Positions 42,755-51,567 of a DNA stretch of 64,000 nucleotides are shown here, in pieces. Every line of letters starts with the position of its first letter. Position 1 is the first letter of the stretch. The translations under genes were made by a program, and so were the position numbers. This DNA comes from an uncultured Oscillospiraceae bacterium (lineage in GTDB: Bacteria; Bacillota; Clostridia; Oscillospirales; Acutalibacteraceae). The stretch lies in the NCBI GenBank assembly GCA_900539425.1, contig UQBX01000004.1, positions 1 to 64,000 of the forward strand, read 5' to 3'. Under the pieces are notes generated by a model. It was not told the DNA's origin. It worked only from the letters and a program-made list of their open reading frames with translations, and made no database searches.

Positions 42755-44488
42755 TTGAGAACTGTACTAAGATATGTAAAGAACTATAAAAAAGATTCAT
42801 TTCTGACGATTCTTTTCACTGTGCTTGAAGTGTTTATGGAAGTTCTGCTTCCGTTCGTTACCTCGTACATTATCGATAAGGGTATCGAAGCGGGCAACAT
42901 AAACAATGTTTACAAGTTCGGTGGTCTTATGCTTGTTATGGCAGCTCTCAGCCTTGCTTTCGGCGCTCTCGGCGGAAAATATGTTGCGAGTGCGTCATCA
43001 GGCTTTGCGGCAAATTTAAGAAAGGGTATTTACGATAAGGTGCAAACCTTTTCTTTTGCAAACATAGACCGCTTCAGCACACCAAGCCTTGTAACACGTA
43101 TGACAACGGATGTTACTAATATTCAGAACGCGTATATGATGACCCTCAGAATCGCAACAAGGGCTCCGCTTACACTGCTGTTCAGCATGATAATGTGCTT
43201 CTTTATCAATGTTAAGATCAGCGCGGTTTTCCTTTGTGCTATAGTTCTGCTCGGCGTTGTTCTGATAATAATAGTAAAAGCTTCTCTCAAATATTTTGAC
43301 AAGGCTTTTGATACGTATGACCGTGTAAACGCCGATATTCAGGAAAATATTTCGGCAATAAGAGTAGTAAAGTCATATGTGCGTGAGGATTATGAAAACG
43401 ATAAGTTTGAAAAATCAGTAAACCGCCTTAAAAAACTCTTTATTAAGGCAGAAGGTTACCTTACTCTTAATGCTCCGGCGCTTATGCTTTGCGTTTACGG
43501 CTGTACTATTGCTATCTCATGGTTTGCCGCGCACTATATTGTTGCCGGCGATATGACTACGGGCAACCTTACAACACTGCTTTCATACATAATGCAGATA
43601 CTGATGTCTTTGATGATGTTCAGCATGATATTCGTTATGATCTCAATGAGTATGGCAAGCGTTCACCGTATTTCTCAGGTGCTCAATGAGGTGCCGGATA
43701 TCCATAATCCCGAAAATGCCGTTGAGGAAGTAAAAGACGGCAGCATTGATTTTAACAATGTAAGCTTCTCTTACAGGAAAAACAGCGATAAAAACGCGCT
43801 CAGTGATATTGATATACATATCAAATCCGGCGAGACTATCGGAATTATCGGCGGTACGGGCAGCGGCAAGAGCAGCTTTGTAAATCTTATCTGCCGCCTT
43901 TATGACGTTAGCTCAGGCAGCGTGTGCGTAGGCGGTGTGGATGTAAGAAATTACGATACCGAAGTGCTCAGGGATCAGGTATCAGTTGTGCTTCAGAAAA
44001 ACGTTCTTTTCTCAGGCACTATACTTGATAACCTCAGATGGGGTAATGCTGACGCCACTGAGGAAGAGTGCATAGCGGCGTGCAAAGCGGCTTGCGCTGA
44101 TGAATTTATAGAGCGTATGCCTGATAAGTACAATACTTATATTGAGCGCGGCGGCACAAACGTTTCAGGCGGTCAGAAGCAGAGGCTCTGTATTGCAAGG
44201 GCGCTTCTTAAAAAGCCCAAGATACTTATTCTTGATGATTCTACATCAGCTGTTGATACGGCTACAGACTCCAAAATACGCAAGGCGTTTGCAACAGCTA
44301 TTCCGGATACTACAAAGATTATTATTGCCCAGCGTGTTTCAAGTGTTAAAGACGCAGACAGGATAATCGTTCTTGACGAGGGCAGAGTAAACGGATTTGA
44401 TACACACGAAAATCTTTTGAAAAACAACGATATATACAGCGAGATCTTCGAGTCCCAGCAGGGCGGCGGAGATTTCGACCAGCAGTAA
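42755..44488 (+). CDS. ABC transporter, fused permease/ATPase (degenerate-site subunit)
   Basis: 577 aa from TTG at 42755 (CGGAGGA 6 bp upstream). Six membrane helices (residues ~15-300), then an ATPase with Walker A GGTGSGKSS near 368, signature VSGGQKQRL near 470 and Walker B LILDDSTSAVD near 493. The catalytic glutamate is Asp and the switch histidine is Gln (IIIAQRVSSV near 526). This is the pattern of the non-hydrolysing half of a heterodimeric exporter (BmrC/TM287-like). The partner gene follows by 16 bp. Confidence 0.93.
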   Translation: MRTVLRYVKNYKKDSFLTILFTVLEVFMEVLLPFVTSYIIDKGIEAGNINNVYKFGGLMLVMAALSLAFGALGGKYVASASSGFAANLRKGIYDKVQTFSFANIDRFSTPSLVTRMTTDVTNIQNAYMMTLRIATRAPLTLLFSMIMCFFINVKISAVFLCAIVLLGVVLIIIVKASLKYFDKAFDTYDRVNADIQENISAIRVVKSYVREDYENDKFEKSVNRLKKLFIKAEGYLTLNAPALMLCVYGCTIAISWFAAHYIVAGDMTTGNLTTLLSYIMQILMSLMMFSMIFVMISMSMASVHRISQVLNEVPDIHNPENAVEEVKDGSIDFNNVSFSYRKNSDKNALSDIDIHIKSGETIGIIGGTGSGKSSFVNLICRLYDVSSGSVCVGGVDVRNYDTEVLRDQVSVVLQKNVLFSGTILDNLRWGNADATEEECIAACKAACADEFIERMPDKYNTYIERGGTNVSGGQKQRLCIARALLKKPKILILDDSTSAVDTATDSKIRKAFATAIPDTTKIIIAQRVSSVKDADRIIVLDEGRVNGFDTHENLLKNNDIYSEIFESQQGGGDFDQQ

Positions 44489-44504
44489 GGAAGGAGGGCG
44501 CAAT

Positions 44505-46412
44505 ATGAAAGAAGATAACAGAAGTAATCTCAGAAACGGCGCAAAATCTTTTTCGCGCCTTCTGAAATACATGGTATCAACCAACAAAGTGGCATGGTTT
44601 TTCGTTGTTGTCTGCATCATTGTTTCTGCTTACGCGCAGATGCAGGGAATGGTGTTCATCCAGTCACTTGTGGATGATTATATAGAGCCTATGATAGTAT
44701 CAGGCTCAAATGATTTCAGCGGTCTCGCTCAGGCACTTATGAAGGTTGCGGCTATTTATATAGTGGGAATAATTGCCTCTTTCACATATTCAAGAATAAT
44801 GGTAAACGTAAGCCAGGGAACAATGAAAAAGCTGCGTACAGACCTGTTCCGCAATATGGAAAAGCTGCCCATTAAATATTTTGATACACATGCTCACGGC
44901 GATATCATGAGCGTATACACAAACGATATAGACACTATGCGTCAGCTTATAAGCCAGAGCATTCCGCAGATTTTCAACTCACTTATCACCCTTATATTCG
45001 CATTTGTGGCAATGGTAAGTATGAATGTTGTGCTTGCGGCAATCACAGTTGTAATGGCGATCGTAATGATAGTTGTTACCAGAAAATTCACTTCACGTTC
45101 AGGAAAATACTTTGACAAACAGCAGAGAGCGCTCGGTGCGGTAGACGGTTTCATCGAGGAAATGCTTGACGGTCAGAAAGTAGTTAAGGTGTTCTGCCAC
45201 GAAGAAAAAGCAAAACAGGATTTTGACAAGATAAACGAAGAACTTCGCTTCAGCTCATACAAGGCAAATAAATATGCTAATATGATGATGCCTGTAAATG
45301 TAAATATCGGAAACCTCAGCTATGTGCTTTGCGCTGCAGTTGGTGCGGCTCTTGCACTCGGCGTAGGCGGAGCAACAGGCGTTGCAGGTGCCACAGTAGG
45401 TACTGTAGTTGCTTTCATGGCTCTTAACAAGAGCTTCAACCAGCCTATTGCACAGATAAGCCAGCAGATGAACTCAATCATTATGGCAGTTGCAGGCACA
45501 AAGCGTGTGTTTGCACTGTTTGATGAAAAGCCGGAAGAAGATCACGGCTATGTTGAAATGGTAAATGCTGTTGAACATGAGGACGGCTCTCTTACAGAAT
45601 CTGATAAGAGAACAGGCGTGTGGGCATGGAAACATCCTCATCAGGCAGACGGCTCCGTAACATATAAAAAGCTCGAGGGCGCAATTGTGCTTGACGGTGT
45701 TGATTTCGGCTATACTGATGATAAAATGGTGCTCCATGACATCAGACTTTACGCTGAGCCGGGTCAGAAGATAGCGTTTGTCGGCTCAACAGGTGCAGGC
45801 AAAACTACTATCACAAACCTTATCAACCGTTTCTATGATATTCAGGACGGCAAGATTAGATATGACGGAATTAACATTACCAAGATAAAGAAGCCCGATC
45901 TTCGCAGAACTCTTGGTATAGTTCTTCAGGATACTCACCTGTTTACAGGCACTATTATGGAGAATATCCGTTACGGCAAGATAGATGCAACGGACGAAGA
46001 GTGTATTGCCGCTGCTAAGCTTGCAAACGCTCACGGCTTCATAACACGTCTGCCGGACGGCTATGACACCATGATAGACGGCGATGGCGGCAACCTTTCA
46101 CAGGGTCAGTGCCAGCTGCTTGCAATCGCAAGAGCGGCTGTTGCGGATCCTCCCGTACTTATTCTTGACGAGGCAACTTCCTCAATTGATACAAGAACGG
46201 AAGAGCTTGTTCAGAAAGGCATGGATGCGCTTATGAAAGGCAGAACCACTTTCGTTATTGCTCACCGTCTTTCAACCGTTAAAAATGCAGACTGTATTAT
46301 GGTACTTGAGCATGGCAGCATCATTGAACGCGGAAGCCACGATGATCTTATTGCTCAGAAAGGCAAATACTATCAGCTCTATACAGGTAACTTTGCGGAA
46401 AGACCCGCATAA
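44505..46412 (+). CDS. ABC transporter, fused permease/ATPase (active-site subunit)
   Basis: 635 aa; AGGAGGG before ATG 44505. Six membrane helices (~30-320), ATPase with Walker A GSTGAGKTT near 427, Walker B LILDEATSSID with the catalytic glutamate, and switch His in FVIAHRLSTV near 585. The signature is unusual: LSQGQCQLL instead of LSGGQ. An insertion (~350-385, KPEEDHGYVEMVNAVEHEDGSLTESDKRTG) precedes the ATPase as in BmrD-like subunits. Pairs with the 42755 product to export drugs or lipids. Confidence 0.93.
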   Translation: MKEDNRSNLRNGAKSFSRLLKYMVSTNKVAWFFVVVCIIVSAYAQMQGMVFIQSLVDDYIEPMIVSGSNDFSGLAQALMKVAAIYIVGIIASFTYSRIMVNVSQGTMKKLRTDLFRNMEKLPIKYFDTHAHGDIMSVYTNDIDTMRQLISQSIPQIFNSLITLIFAFVAMVSMNVVLAAITVVMAIVMIVVTRKFTSRSGKYFDKQQRALGAVDGFIEEMLDGQKVVKVFCHEEKAKQDFDKINEELRFSSYKANKYANMMMPVNVNIGNLSYVLCAAVGAALALGVGGATGVAGATVGTVVAFMALNKSFNQPIAQISQQMNSIIMAVAGTKRVFALFDEKPEEDHGYVEMVNAVEHEDGSLTESDKRTGVWAWKHPHQADGSVTYKKLEGAIVLDGVDFGYTDDKMVLHDIRLYAEPGQKIAFVGSTGAGKTTITNLINRFYDIQDGKIRYDGINITKIKKPDLRRTLGIVLQDTHLFTGTIMENIRYGKIDATDEECIAAAKLANAHGFITRLPDGYDTMIDGDGGNLSQGQCQLLAIARAAVADPPVLILDEATSSIDTRTEELVQKGMDALMKGRTTFVIAHRLSTVKNADCIMVLEHGSIIERGSHDDLIAQKGKYYQLYTGNFAERPA

Positions 46413-46420
46413 GACGGAGA

Positions 46421-46450
46421 AAAGCCCCGCTGTAAAGCGGGGCTTTATTT
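46421..46450 (+). terminator. intrinsic terminator after the ABC operon
   Basis: Perfect 10 bp stem AAAGCCCCGC-TGTAAA-GCGGGGCTTT, then ATTTAT. Confidence 0.85.
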
Positions 46451-46469
46451 ATGTGCGAAGAAATTTATT

Positions 46470-46514
46470 AAGGCGCAGGAATGAACCGCTCGGTTGCCCT
46501 GCGCCTTTTATTTT
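46470..46514 (+). terminator. second, tandem terminator
   Basis: AAGGCGCAGG (46470-46479) pairs with CCTGCGCCTT (46498-46507), with an inner AACCG/CGGTT stem, then TTATTTTAT. Twenty bp after the first hairpin. Confidence 0.75.
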
Positions 46515-46568
46515 ATGCTGTTGCCGTAATTGCTCTTGTAGGTTATAATAAGCTTGGGAAGTGTTTTT

Positions 46569-47222
46569 ATGAAAGCAGTTGTATTTGATATGGACGGCGT
46601 TTTGTTTGATACGGAAAGCGTATGCTTTTCCGCATGGGATGCCGTAAGTAAAAAAATGAATGTATCCCCTCCGTCTGAACTTGCCCAAAAAACTCTCGGT
46701 ATGAATGAAGCGGCGGTTGACGGTATATTGAAAGAGCATTACGGCGCTGATTTTGATACTGATAAATTCCGCACACTGTGCCGTGAGTGTACCTCGGCGT
46801 ATTTCGCCGCCAACGGTGTGCCGCAGAAGCCCGGACTTCACGAAGCTCTCAAATCCCTAAAAAACGGCGGATATAAAATTGCTATTGCATCGTCAACAAG
46901 CAGGCGCGGCGTTTACAGAAACCTTAATGATGCCGATATAGCGAATATGTTTGACTGCGTGATATGCGGCGATATGGTTGAAAAGTCTAAGCCTGAGCCT
47001 GATATATACATTGCGGCGGCACGGCAGCTCGGTGTTGACCCTGCCGAATGTTTTGCCGTTGAAGATTCAAAAAACGGCATACTGTCTGCCTGCTGTGCAG
47101 GTATGAAAGTGATTATGATACCTGATTTGTGGCACGGCGGGGAAACTGATGCGCTTCTTTTTGCAAAGTGTGATAATCTGCTGAGTGCCGCCGATATAAT
47201 GCTTAAAAATCTTTATCTTTGA
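46569..47222 (+). CDS. HAD-superfamily phosphatase (beta-phosphoglucomutase-like)
   Basis: 217 aa from ATG at 46569 (GGGAAGTG upstream). HAD subfamily IA: motif I FDMDGVLFDTES, cap domain to ~90, motif II IASSTSR (Ser/Thr), Lys in VEKSKPEPDIY, motif IV FAVEDSKNGI. Resembles beta-phosphoglucomutase and pyrophosphatase PpaX-type enzymes; the substrate cannot be set. Monocistronic, no terminator found before the next gene. Confidence 0.88.
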   Translation: MKAVVFDMDGVLFDTESVCFSAWDAVSKKMNVSPPSELAQKTLGMNEAAVDGILKEHYGADFDTDKFRTLCRECTSAYFAANGVPQKPGLHEALKSLKNGGYKIAIASSTSRRGVYRNLNDADIANMFDCVICGDMVEKSKPEPDIYIAAARQLGVDPAECFAVEDSKNGILSACCAGMKVIMIPDLWHGGETDALLFAKCDNLLSAADIMLKNLYL

Positions 47223-47309
47223 ATTTTGTGATTTTTTGCAGACACCAATGCCCTTTTAACCGTCTTAATAAGTGAGAGCGCTCAGAAATTCTATGAAGGG
47301 GATGATGAT

Positions 47310-47993
47310 ATGTCATTATTCAAAAGAAAAAGCAAAAACAGCGATGATGCATTAACAAAAAATGTGCTTAACATAGCCATTCTTGACCTTCGCAGTTATT
47401 CTGCTGACGGATTGAAAAATGTCAGAAAGCTAAATTCTGCTGTCGTTATTTTGCCCAAAGAGCCTGATGAGGAGATTATGGAAGCATACGGCGGCATAGC
47501 GTGTAAAAATGTTGCAACCGAAATATTTGCAGAAAATGACGCACAGGTTCATATGATTAACGGTGTTTCAGAGGTGGACTGCGCTCAGTGCAACGATCAT
47601 GATATCTATATGATAAACGGGTTGGCGGCATTCAGGAATGCGAGGGAACGCACAGCAAATATCATAATAAACGGTTTGGCGGTATATGAAAAAAACGCAA
47701 ATTTAAATTTCTTGAACCGCCACGGAAAAACGATTGCTGTTGATTTTGAGATTGAACGCGTAAAAATTCTTGCTGATAAAGCGTCTGTTGATAAGGCGTT
47801 TATTGAAAATATTGAGGACGGCACTGTTGTTCTCTGCTCAGATATGCTCACCCTTGAGGTGGATATAACTCCTGAAATACTCAAAAGCAGAAAGCTGTTT
47901 TTTGCCGCAGGCAACACATTGAAATGCTCCAAGCGCTCACTCAGCGTTATTCAGATAATGTCAAGCGCCAATAATTACAAAACATTTTTATAA
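47310..47993 (+). CDS. hypothetical protein with MINGL-type repeats
   Basis: 227 aa; AAGGGGATG 7 bp before ATG. Not recognised. N-terminus is basic (FKRKSKNSDD). Residues 79-129 hold three copies of a short hydrophobic motif followed by NG (VHMINGVSEVD, IYMINGLAAFRN, NIIINGLAVYEKN) spaced 19-20 residues, like turns of a solenoid or beta helix. Further segments end in GTVVLCSDMLTLEVD and KLFFAAGNTLKC. No signal peptide. It directly precedes an ECF sigma gene (2 bp), so it may act as its sensor or anti-sigma factor (inference). Confidence 0.6.
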   Translation: MSLFKRKSKNSDDALTKNVLNIAILDLRSYSADGLKNVRKLNSAVVILPKEPDEEIMEAYGGIACKNVATEIFAENDAQVHMINGVSEVDCAQCNDHDIYMINGLAAFRNARERTANIIINGLAVYEKNANLNFLNRHGKTIAVDFEIERVKILADKASVDKAFIENIEDGTVVLCSDMLTLEVDITPEILKSRKLFFAAGNTLKCSKRSLSVIQIMSSANNYKTFL

Positions 47994-47995
47994 TT

Positions 47996-48478
47996 ATGGA
48001 AGAAAATAATATTGCCTTACTGTTCGGCGAGATATATGAAAAGTATTACAAAAAAATATTCCGTTATTTCAGGCGGGATTTTTCGTTTGATGACGCTGAG
48101 GACTTAACACAGCAAACCTTTTTACAGCTGTGGGGGTGGCTCCCGCGTGCGGATTCCGTGAGAAGCGGCGGAGCGCTGATTTATTCTATTGCCCGCAATG
48201 TGCGTGCGGACAGATACAGAAACACAGCATTTATGCTTGAAACAGCGGCAATATATGATTTTGTTGAAGTTCCTGACAGCTCATCCCGTATTGACGAGGT
48301 TGAAACAAGGCTTGCGCTTGATGTTCTGAGCGTAAAGGAAAGGGAGCTTCTGCTTATGAAAACACGTGGTTATACAAGTGAAGAGATAGGCAAGGAGTTC
48401 GGCATAAGCGCTTCCGCAGCGCGTACCCGCCTGCAGAAGATCAGAAAAAAGCTTGCGTCTAAACTGGTTACTGATTGA
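47996..48478 (+). CDS. ECF-type RNA polymerase sigma factor
   Basis: 160 aa, 2 bp after the previous stop. Region 2: YEKYYKKIFRYFRRDFSFDDAEDLTQQTFLQLWGW and GALIYSIARNVRADRYR; region 4: LALDVLSVKERELLLMKTRGYTSEEIGKEFGISASAARTRLQKIRKKL. No membrane anti-sigma factor is adjacent; the upstream MINGL-repeat protein is the only partner candidate. Confidence 0.87.
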   Translation: MEENNIALLFGEIYEKYYKKIFRYFRRDFSFDDAEDLTQQTFLQLWGWLPRADSVRSGGALIYSIARNVRADRYRNTAFMLETAAIYDFVEVPDSSSRIDEVETRLALDVLSVKERELLLMKTRGYTSEEIGKEFGISASAARTRLQKIRKKLASKLVTD

Positions 48479-48572
48479 TTTTCAGATTTTATGCAAATAA
48501 GCACTATAAAAATACTTTAATTTAAAATCAATACAGAACAGGCATATTTAAGCGATAAAAGGAGTGTGTATT

Positions 48573-48866
48573 ATGGATTACTGTAATAAAAGCATAGCGG
48601 CAAATTATTTCATGGATTTTGAGGCTGTGGGAGGTAAGATATATTTTGATGAGCAGGGTTTTACTTTCAGACCTCACGCATTAAATATGCAGACCGGTAA
48701 TACACGAATTGAATATGACCAAATAAGTTCTGTTGCGAAATCAAATACCCTCGGTATCGTGCCGAACGGAATGCTGGTTTTTACAAAAGACGGATTTAAA
48801 CACCGTTTTGTTATAAATAACAGAAAAAAAGTTATTGCGTTTCTCGAAAGCAGATGCTGTCTGTAA
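48573..48866 (+). CDS. small protein with GRAM/PH-like fold
   Basis: 97 aa from ATG 48573 (AAAAGGAGTG 6 bp upstream). Sequence pattern GKIYFDEQGFTFRPHALNMQTGNTRIEYDQISSVAKSNTLGIVPNGMLVFTKDGFKHRFVINNRKKVIAFLE matches the small bacterial GRAM/PH-like (YdaP/YcxB) domains: beta strands then a closing helix. Probably membrane or peptide binding; role unknown. It follows the ECF sigma gene and ends at a bidirectional terminator. Confidence 0.7.
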   Translation: MDYCNKSIAANYFMDFEAVGGKIYFDEQGFTFRPHALNMQTGNTRIEYDQISSVAKSNTLGIVPNGMLVFTKDGFKHRFVINNRKKVIAFLESRCCL

Positions 48867-48883
48867 TTCGGAATACAAAAAAG

Positions 48884-48914
48884 CCTCCTGTTGTATTAAC
48901 AGGAGGTTTTTTGT
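48884..48914 (+). terminator. bidirectional intrinsic terminator
   Basis: CCTCCTGTT (48884-48892) pairs with AACAGGAGG (48898-48906), T tract on the plus strand and A tract (CAAAAAA) before it, serving both convergent genes. Confidence 0.88.
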
Positions 48915-48915
48915 T

Positions 48916-50313
48916 TTATTTTTCCTTGTGCCGCGGAATCTTTTTGTCTTTATCAAGCAGGCTGATAGCCTCTTTTGACATCGGTATCAGCACGATGAGG
49001 TTAAATATTGTCATAAGACCTATTCCCACATCGCCGAGATCCCATACCACTGTATAAGCCTGAAGTCCGCCTATAAACAGCATTATTAGAGCGATTATTT
49101 TATAAATTGTCTGAAAGCACCATTTTTCGCCGAACAGATATGATACATTTGAGCGGGCATAAAACAGTACCCCGATAAACGTAGAAAAGCTAAACAGCGC
49201 AAGAATAATGGCTATAAATACCGTTCCGAATTCACCCAGATGATAGTTCATTGCTGTTTGCAGCAGTTCCATTCCTTCAAGACCCTGCGTGATATTCTGA
49301 GGAACTAATAGCATTATCATTGCCGTGCAGGTGCAGATAACAATAGTGTCGATTATAACGCCGAGCGCCTGAACAAGTCCTATTGTAACAGGTGATTTGC
49401 CTTCAGCGGCAGCCGCCGCGCAAGGAGCCGAACCTGAGCCTGCCTCATTTGAGAATAAGCCTCTTTTAACGCCGTTCATCAAAACTGCGCCGAATCCGCC
49501 GCCCGCAACCTGCCTGATGCCGAATGCTTCTTCAAAAATTCTTTTGAACACGTCGGGCAGAATATTTATATTTTTTACAATGATAAAAATAGTTATTATG
49601 AAGTAGCAGACAGCCATTATCGGCACTATGATATCAAGCACTTTAACGGTTGCGTTTTTGCGAAGAACTATTACTGCGGCGATAATCACAAGGGCTATTG
49701 TAGTATAAATAGGCTTTATTGAAAAAGCGTTTTCAAACGCGGAAGTAACGGAGTTGCTGATTACCTGGCTTATACCACACCAGCAGATAAGTGCTGATAT
49801 GGCAAACAGAACGGCAAGTACCGAATGTTTTAATTTCTTTTTCCTTATCTTTTCCGCAAAATCGTGTATGTAATAAGCAGGGCCGCCGTGGTAGCCGCCG
49901 TACAGATTGTCCTTTTTTTTGTGAAGCTGTGCAAGAGTGCTCTCGGCAAACGCTGTTGACGCGCCTAAAAATGCTGACAGCCACATCCAAAATACTGCGC
50001 CTGCGCCGCCAACTGAAATTGCGGCAACAACTCCAACAAGGTTGCCCATTCCAACTCTTGTAGCGGTTGAAACAATTAGGGTCTGAAAAGTTGAAAGAGT
50101 GCTTTTGTCGTCTTTCTTTTCTCCGAGTGCCCTTACCATGGCGGGGAATTTTCTTATCGGCAGAAATTTTGTTCTTATGGTAAAAAATATTCCCGTTGGA
50201 ATTAAAAGTATAACAAGCAGGGGAATACCTATGCTTGTTTCATCTGATATAGGAATGGTTATCAGGTCATTCCACAAAAAACCGTAAACAGCCTCAATAA
50301 TCTTATTTATCAT
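48916..50313 (-). CDS. sodium:alanine/glycine symporter (AGCS family)
   Basis: 465 aa from ATG 50313 (GGTGA 6 bp upstream); the ATG at 50325 lacks a ribosome site. About ten membrane helices. AGCS signature RVGMGNLVGVVAAISVGGAGAVFWMW near residue 90, GPAYYI, and LFSNEAGSGSAPCAAAAAEG near 290. Takes up alanine or glycine with Na+. Divergent from a LysR gene that is its likely regulator. Confidence 0.92.
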   Translation of the reverse strand: MINKIIEAVYGFLWNDLITIPISDETSIGIPLLVILLIPTGIFFTIRTKFLPIRKFPAMVRALGEKKDDKSTLSTFQTLIVSTATRVGMGNLVGVVAAISVGGAGAVFWMWLSAFLGASTAFAESTLAQLHKKKDNLYGGYHGGPAYYIHDFAEKIRKKKLKHSVLAVLFAISALICWCGISQVISNSVTSAFENAFSIKPIYTTIALVIIAAVIVLRKNATVKVLDIIVPIMAVCYFIITIFIIVKNINILPDVFKRIFEEAFGIRQVAGGGFGAVLMNGVKRGLFSNEAGSGSAPCAAAAAEGKSPVTIGLVQALGVIIDTIVICTCTAMIMLLVPQNITQGLEGMELLQTAMNYHLGEFGTVFIAIILALFSFSTFIGVLFYARSNVSYLFGEKWCFQTIYKIIALIMLFIGGLQAYTVVWDLGDVGIGLMTIFNLIVLIPMSKEAISLLDKDKKIPRHKEK

Positions 50314-50424
50314 TTTTTTCACCATGTTTGTTGATAGTATAACAAATTAATTATATAATAAGACTTAGCATTTGTAAAATTAATAATATTTGTTGATACG
50401 ATAAAATTGTTTTATGGTGATATA

Positions 50425-51306
50425 ATGGATCTGAAAAAACTTGAAACCTTTATTTATGTTGCAGAGCAAAGCAGCTTTACCAAGGCGGCGGAAAAGCTGG
50501 GATACACACAGTCTGCCGTATCGTTCCAGATAAAGGAACTCGAAAAAGAGCTTAACACTGCTCTATTTGAGCGAATAAACCACAACATCAAGCTGACCCC
50601 TAAGGGCAGAGAAATCCTCAGCCTTGCCCACAAAATGATTGCGGTGTCTGATGAAATAAAAAAGGCGGCGGATGACACAAGCGACGCAGGTGTAACGATT
50701 CGTATAGCCATGGCGGATTCGCTCTGTCATTTTATCTTTTGGAATAACTTCAGCTCATTCAACAAGCAATATCCGAATATCAGGCTGGAAATAATTCTGA
50801 CTAATACGCAGGAGATGTTCCGCCTTGCCAAGCAAAATAATGTAGATCTTGTGTTTACGCTCGATAAGCATATTTATGACACGAATTATGTTATCGAAAA
50901 GGAATATCAGGTCAACACCAGTCTTATCGTTTCTCCTGAAAATGAAATTGCTGATAAAGAAGAAGTTTCAATCGAAAATATCAGGAATGTACCTATGATA
51001 TTGACGGAGAAGGGCATGAGTTACCGCCAGGTGTTTGAAGATTATGCCGCAAGAAACGGTCTGCCTCTTGAACCCGTGCTTGAAATCGGCGATACAGATC
51101 TTATTTGCCACCTTGTCAGTCAGAATTCGGGCATATCCTTTTTGCCTGATTTCGTTACGGAAGATTATGTTAAATGCGGAAAACTCAAAAGGCTGAAACT
51201 CAAGGATTTTTCGCCTGAGATATGGATTCAAATGCTTTACCATCACGATAAATGGATTACACCGCAAATGCGCTGTGTAATAGATTACCTGTGCAGCTTC
51301 ATGTAA
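50425..51306 (+). CDS. LysR-family transcriptional regulator
   Basis: 293 aa from ATG 50425 (GGTGAT 5 bp upstream). HTH: MDLKKLETFIYVAEQSSFTKAAEKLGYTQSAVSFQIKELEKELNTALFERINHNIKLTPKG; effector domain ~90-290. Divergent from the alanine/glycine symporter with about 110 bp between starts, so autoregulation and control of that symporter are likely (inference). Confidence 0.9.
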   Translation: MDLKKLETFIYVAEQSSFTKAAEKLGYTQSAVSFQIKELEKELNTALFERINHNIKLTPKGREILSLAHKMIAVSDEIKKAADDTSDAGVTIRIAMADSLCHFIFWNNFSSFNKQYPNIRLEIILTNTQEMFRLAKQNNVDLVFTLDKHIYDTNYVIEKEYQVNTSLIVSPENEIADKEEVSIENIRNVPMILTEKGMSYRQVFEDYAARNGLPLEPVLEIGDTDLICHLVSQNSGISFLPDFVTEDYVKCGKLKRLKLKDFSPEIWIQMLYHHDKWITPQMRCVIDYLCSFM

Positions 51307-51342
51307 TTTGCCTAACATTATATTTCCTTTTCAAAATAATAT

Positions 51343-51371
51343 TTGACAAAGATAAATAATAATGTTATAGT
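51343..51371 (+). promoter_or_regulatory. SigA-type promoter of the attenuated methyltransferase operon
   Basis: Perfect TTGACA (51343-51348), 17 bp spacer, TATAGT (51366-51371). The predicted start near 51378 leaves only about 14 nt before the leader peptide ATG. Confidence 0.75.
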
Positions 51372-51391
51372 CAAAAAAAGAGGTAATTATT

Positions 51392-51481
51392 ATGACTAAT
51401 CTGATTGCAAAAGTTAATAGCTTTGCACAGCAGCAGCCTAAGTATTATGCTTGGGCTTATTTGTGTTGTGTTCAAAGGTAG
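51392..51481 (+). CDS. 29-residue leader peptide
   Basis: ATG preceded by AAAGAGG; the peptide begins MTNLIAKVNSFAQQQPKYY and ends AWAYLCCVQR, followed by TAG. It is too short for standard gene callers. It lies between a strong promoter and an intrinsic terminator, upstream of the acetyltransferase/methyltransferase genes. CAGCAGCAG (the three Gln codons, 51428-51436) is complementary to CTGCTG in the terminator 5' arm, and AGCCTAAG (51435-51442) pairs with CTTGGGCT (51450-51457) within the leader. This is the layout of translation-dependent attenuation. Trigger unknown; ribosome-stalling antibiotics are a reasonable guess. Confidence 0.7.
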   Translation: MTNLIAKVNSFAQQQPKYYAWAYLCCVQR

Positions 51482-51508
51482 TTGGATCGGTCTTTATATT
51501 TTAAACAA

Positions 51509-51551
51509 AACTGCTGATGAACAAATATGGTTCGTCAGCAGTTATTTTTTT
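51509..51551 (+). terminator. attenuator terminator after the leader peptide
   Basis: AACTGCTGA (51509-51517) pairs with TCAGCAGTT (51535-51543), extended by an inner AAC/GTT pairing, followed by ATTTTTTTA. Its 5' arm can alternatively pair with the CAGCAGCAG of the leader reading frame, which would free transcription. Confidence 0.8.
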
Positions 51552-51567
51552 ATACGGAGATGATGTT

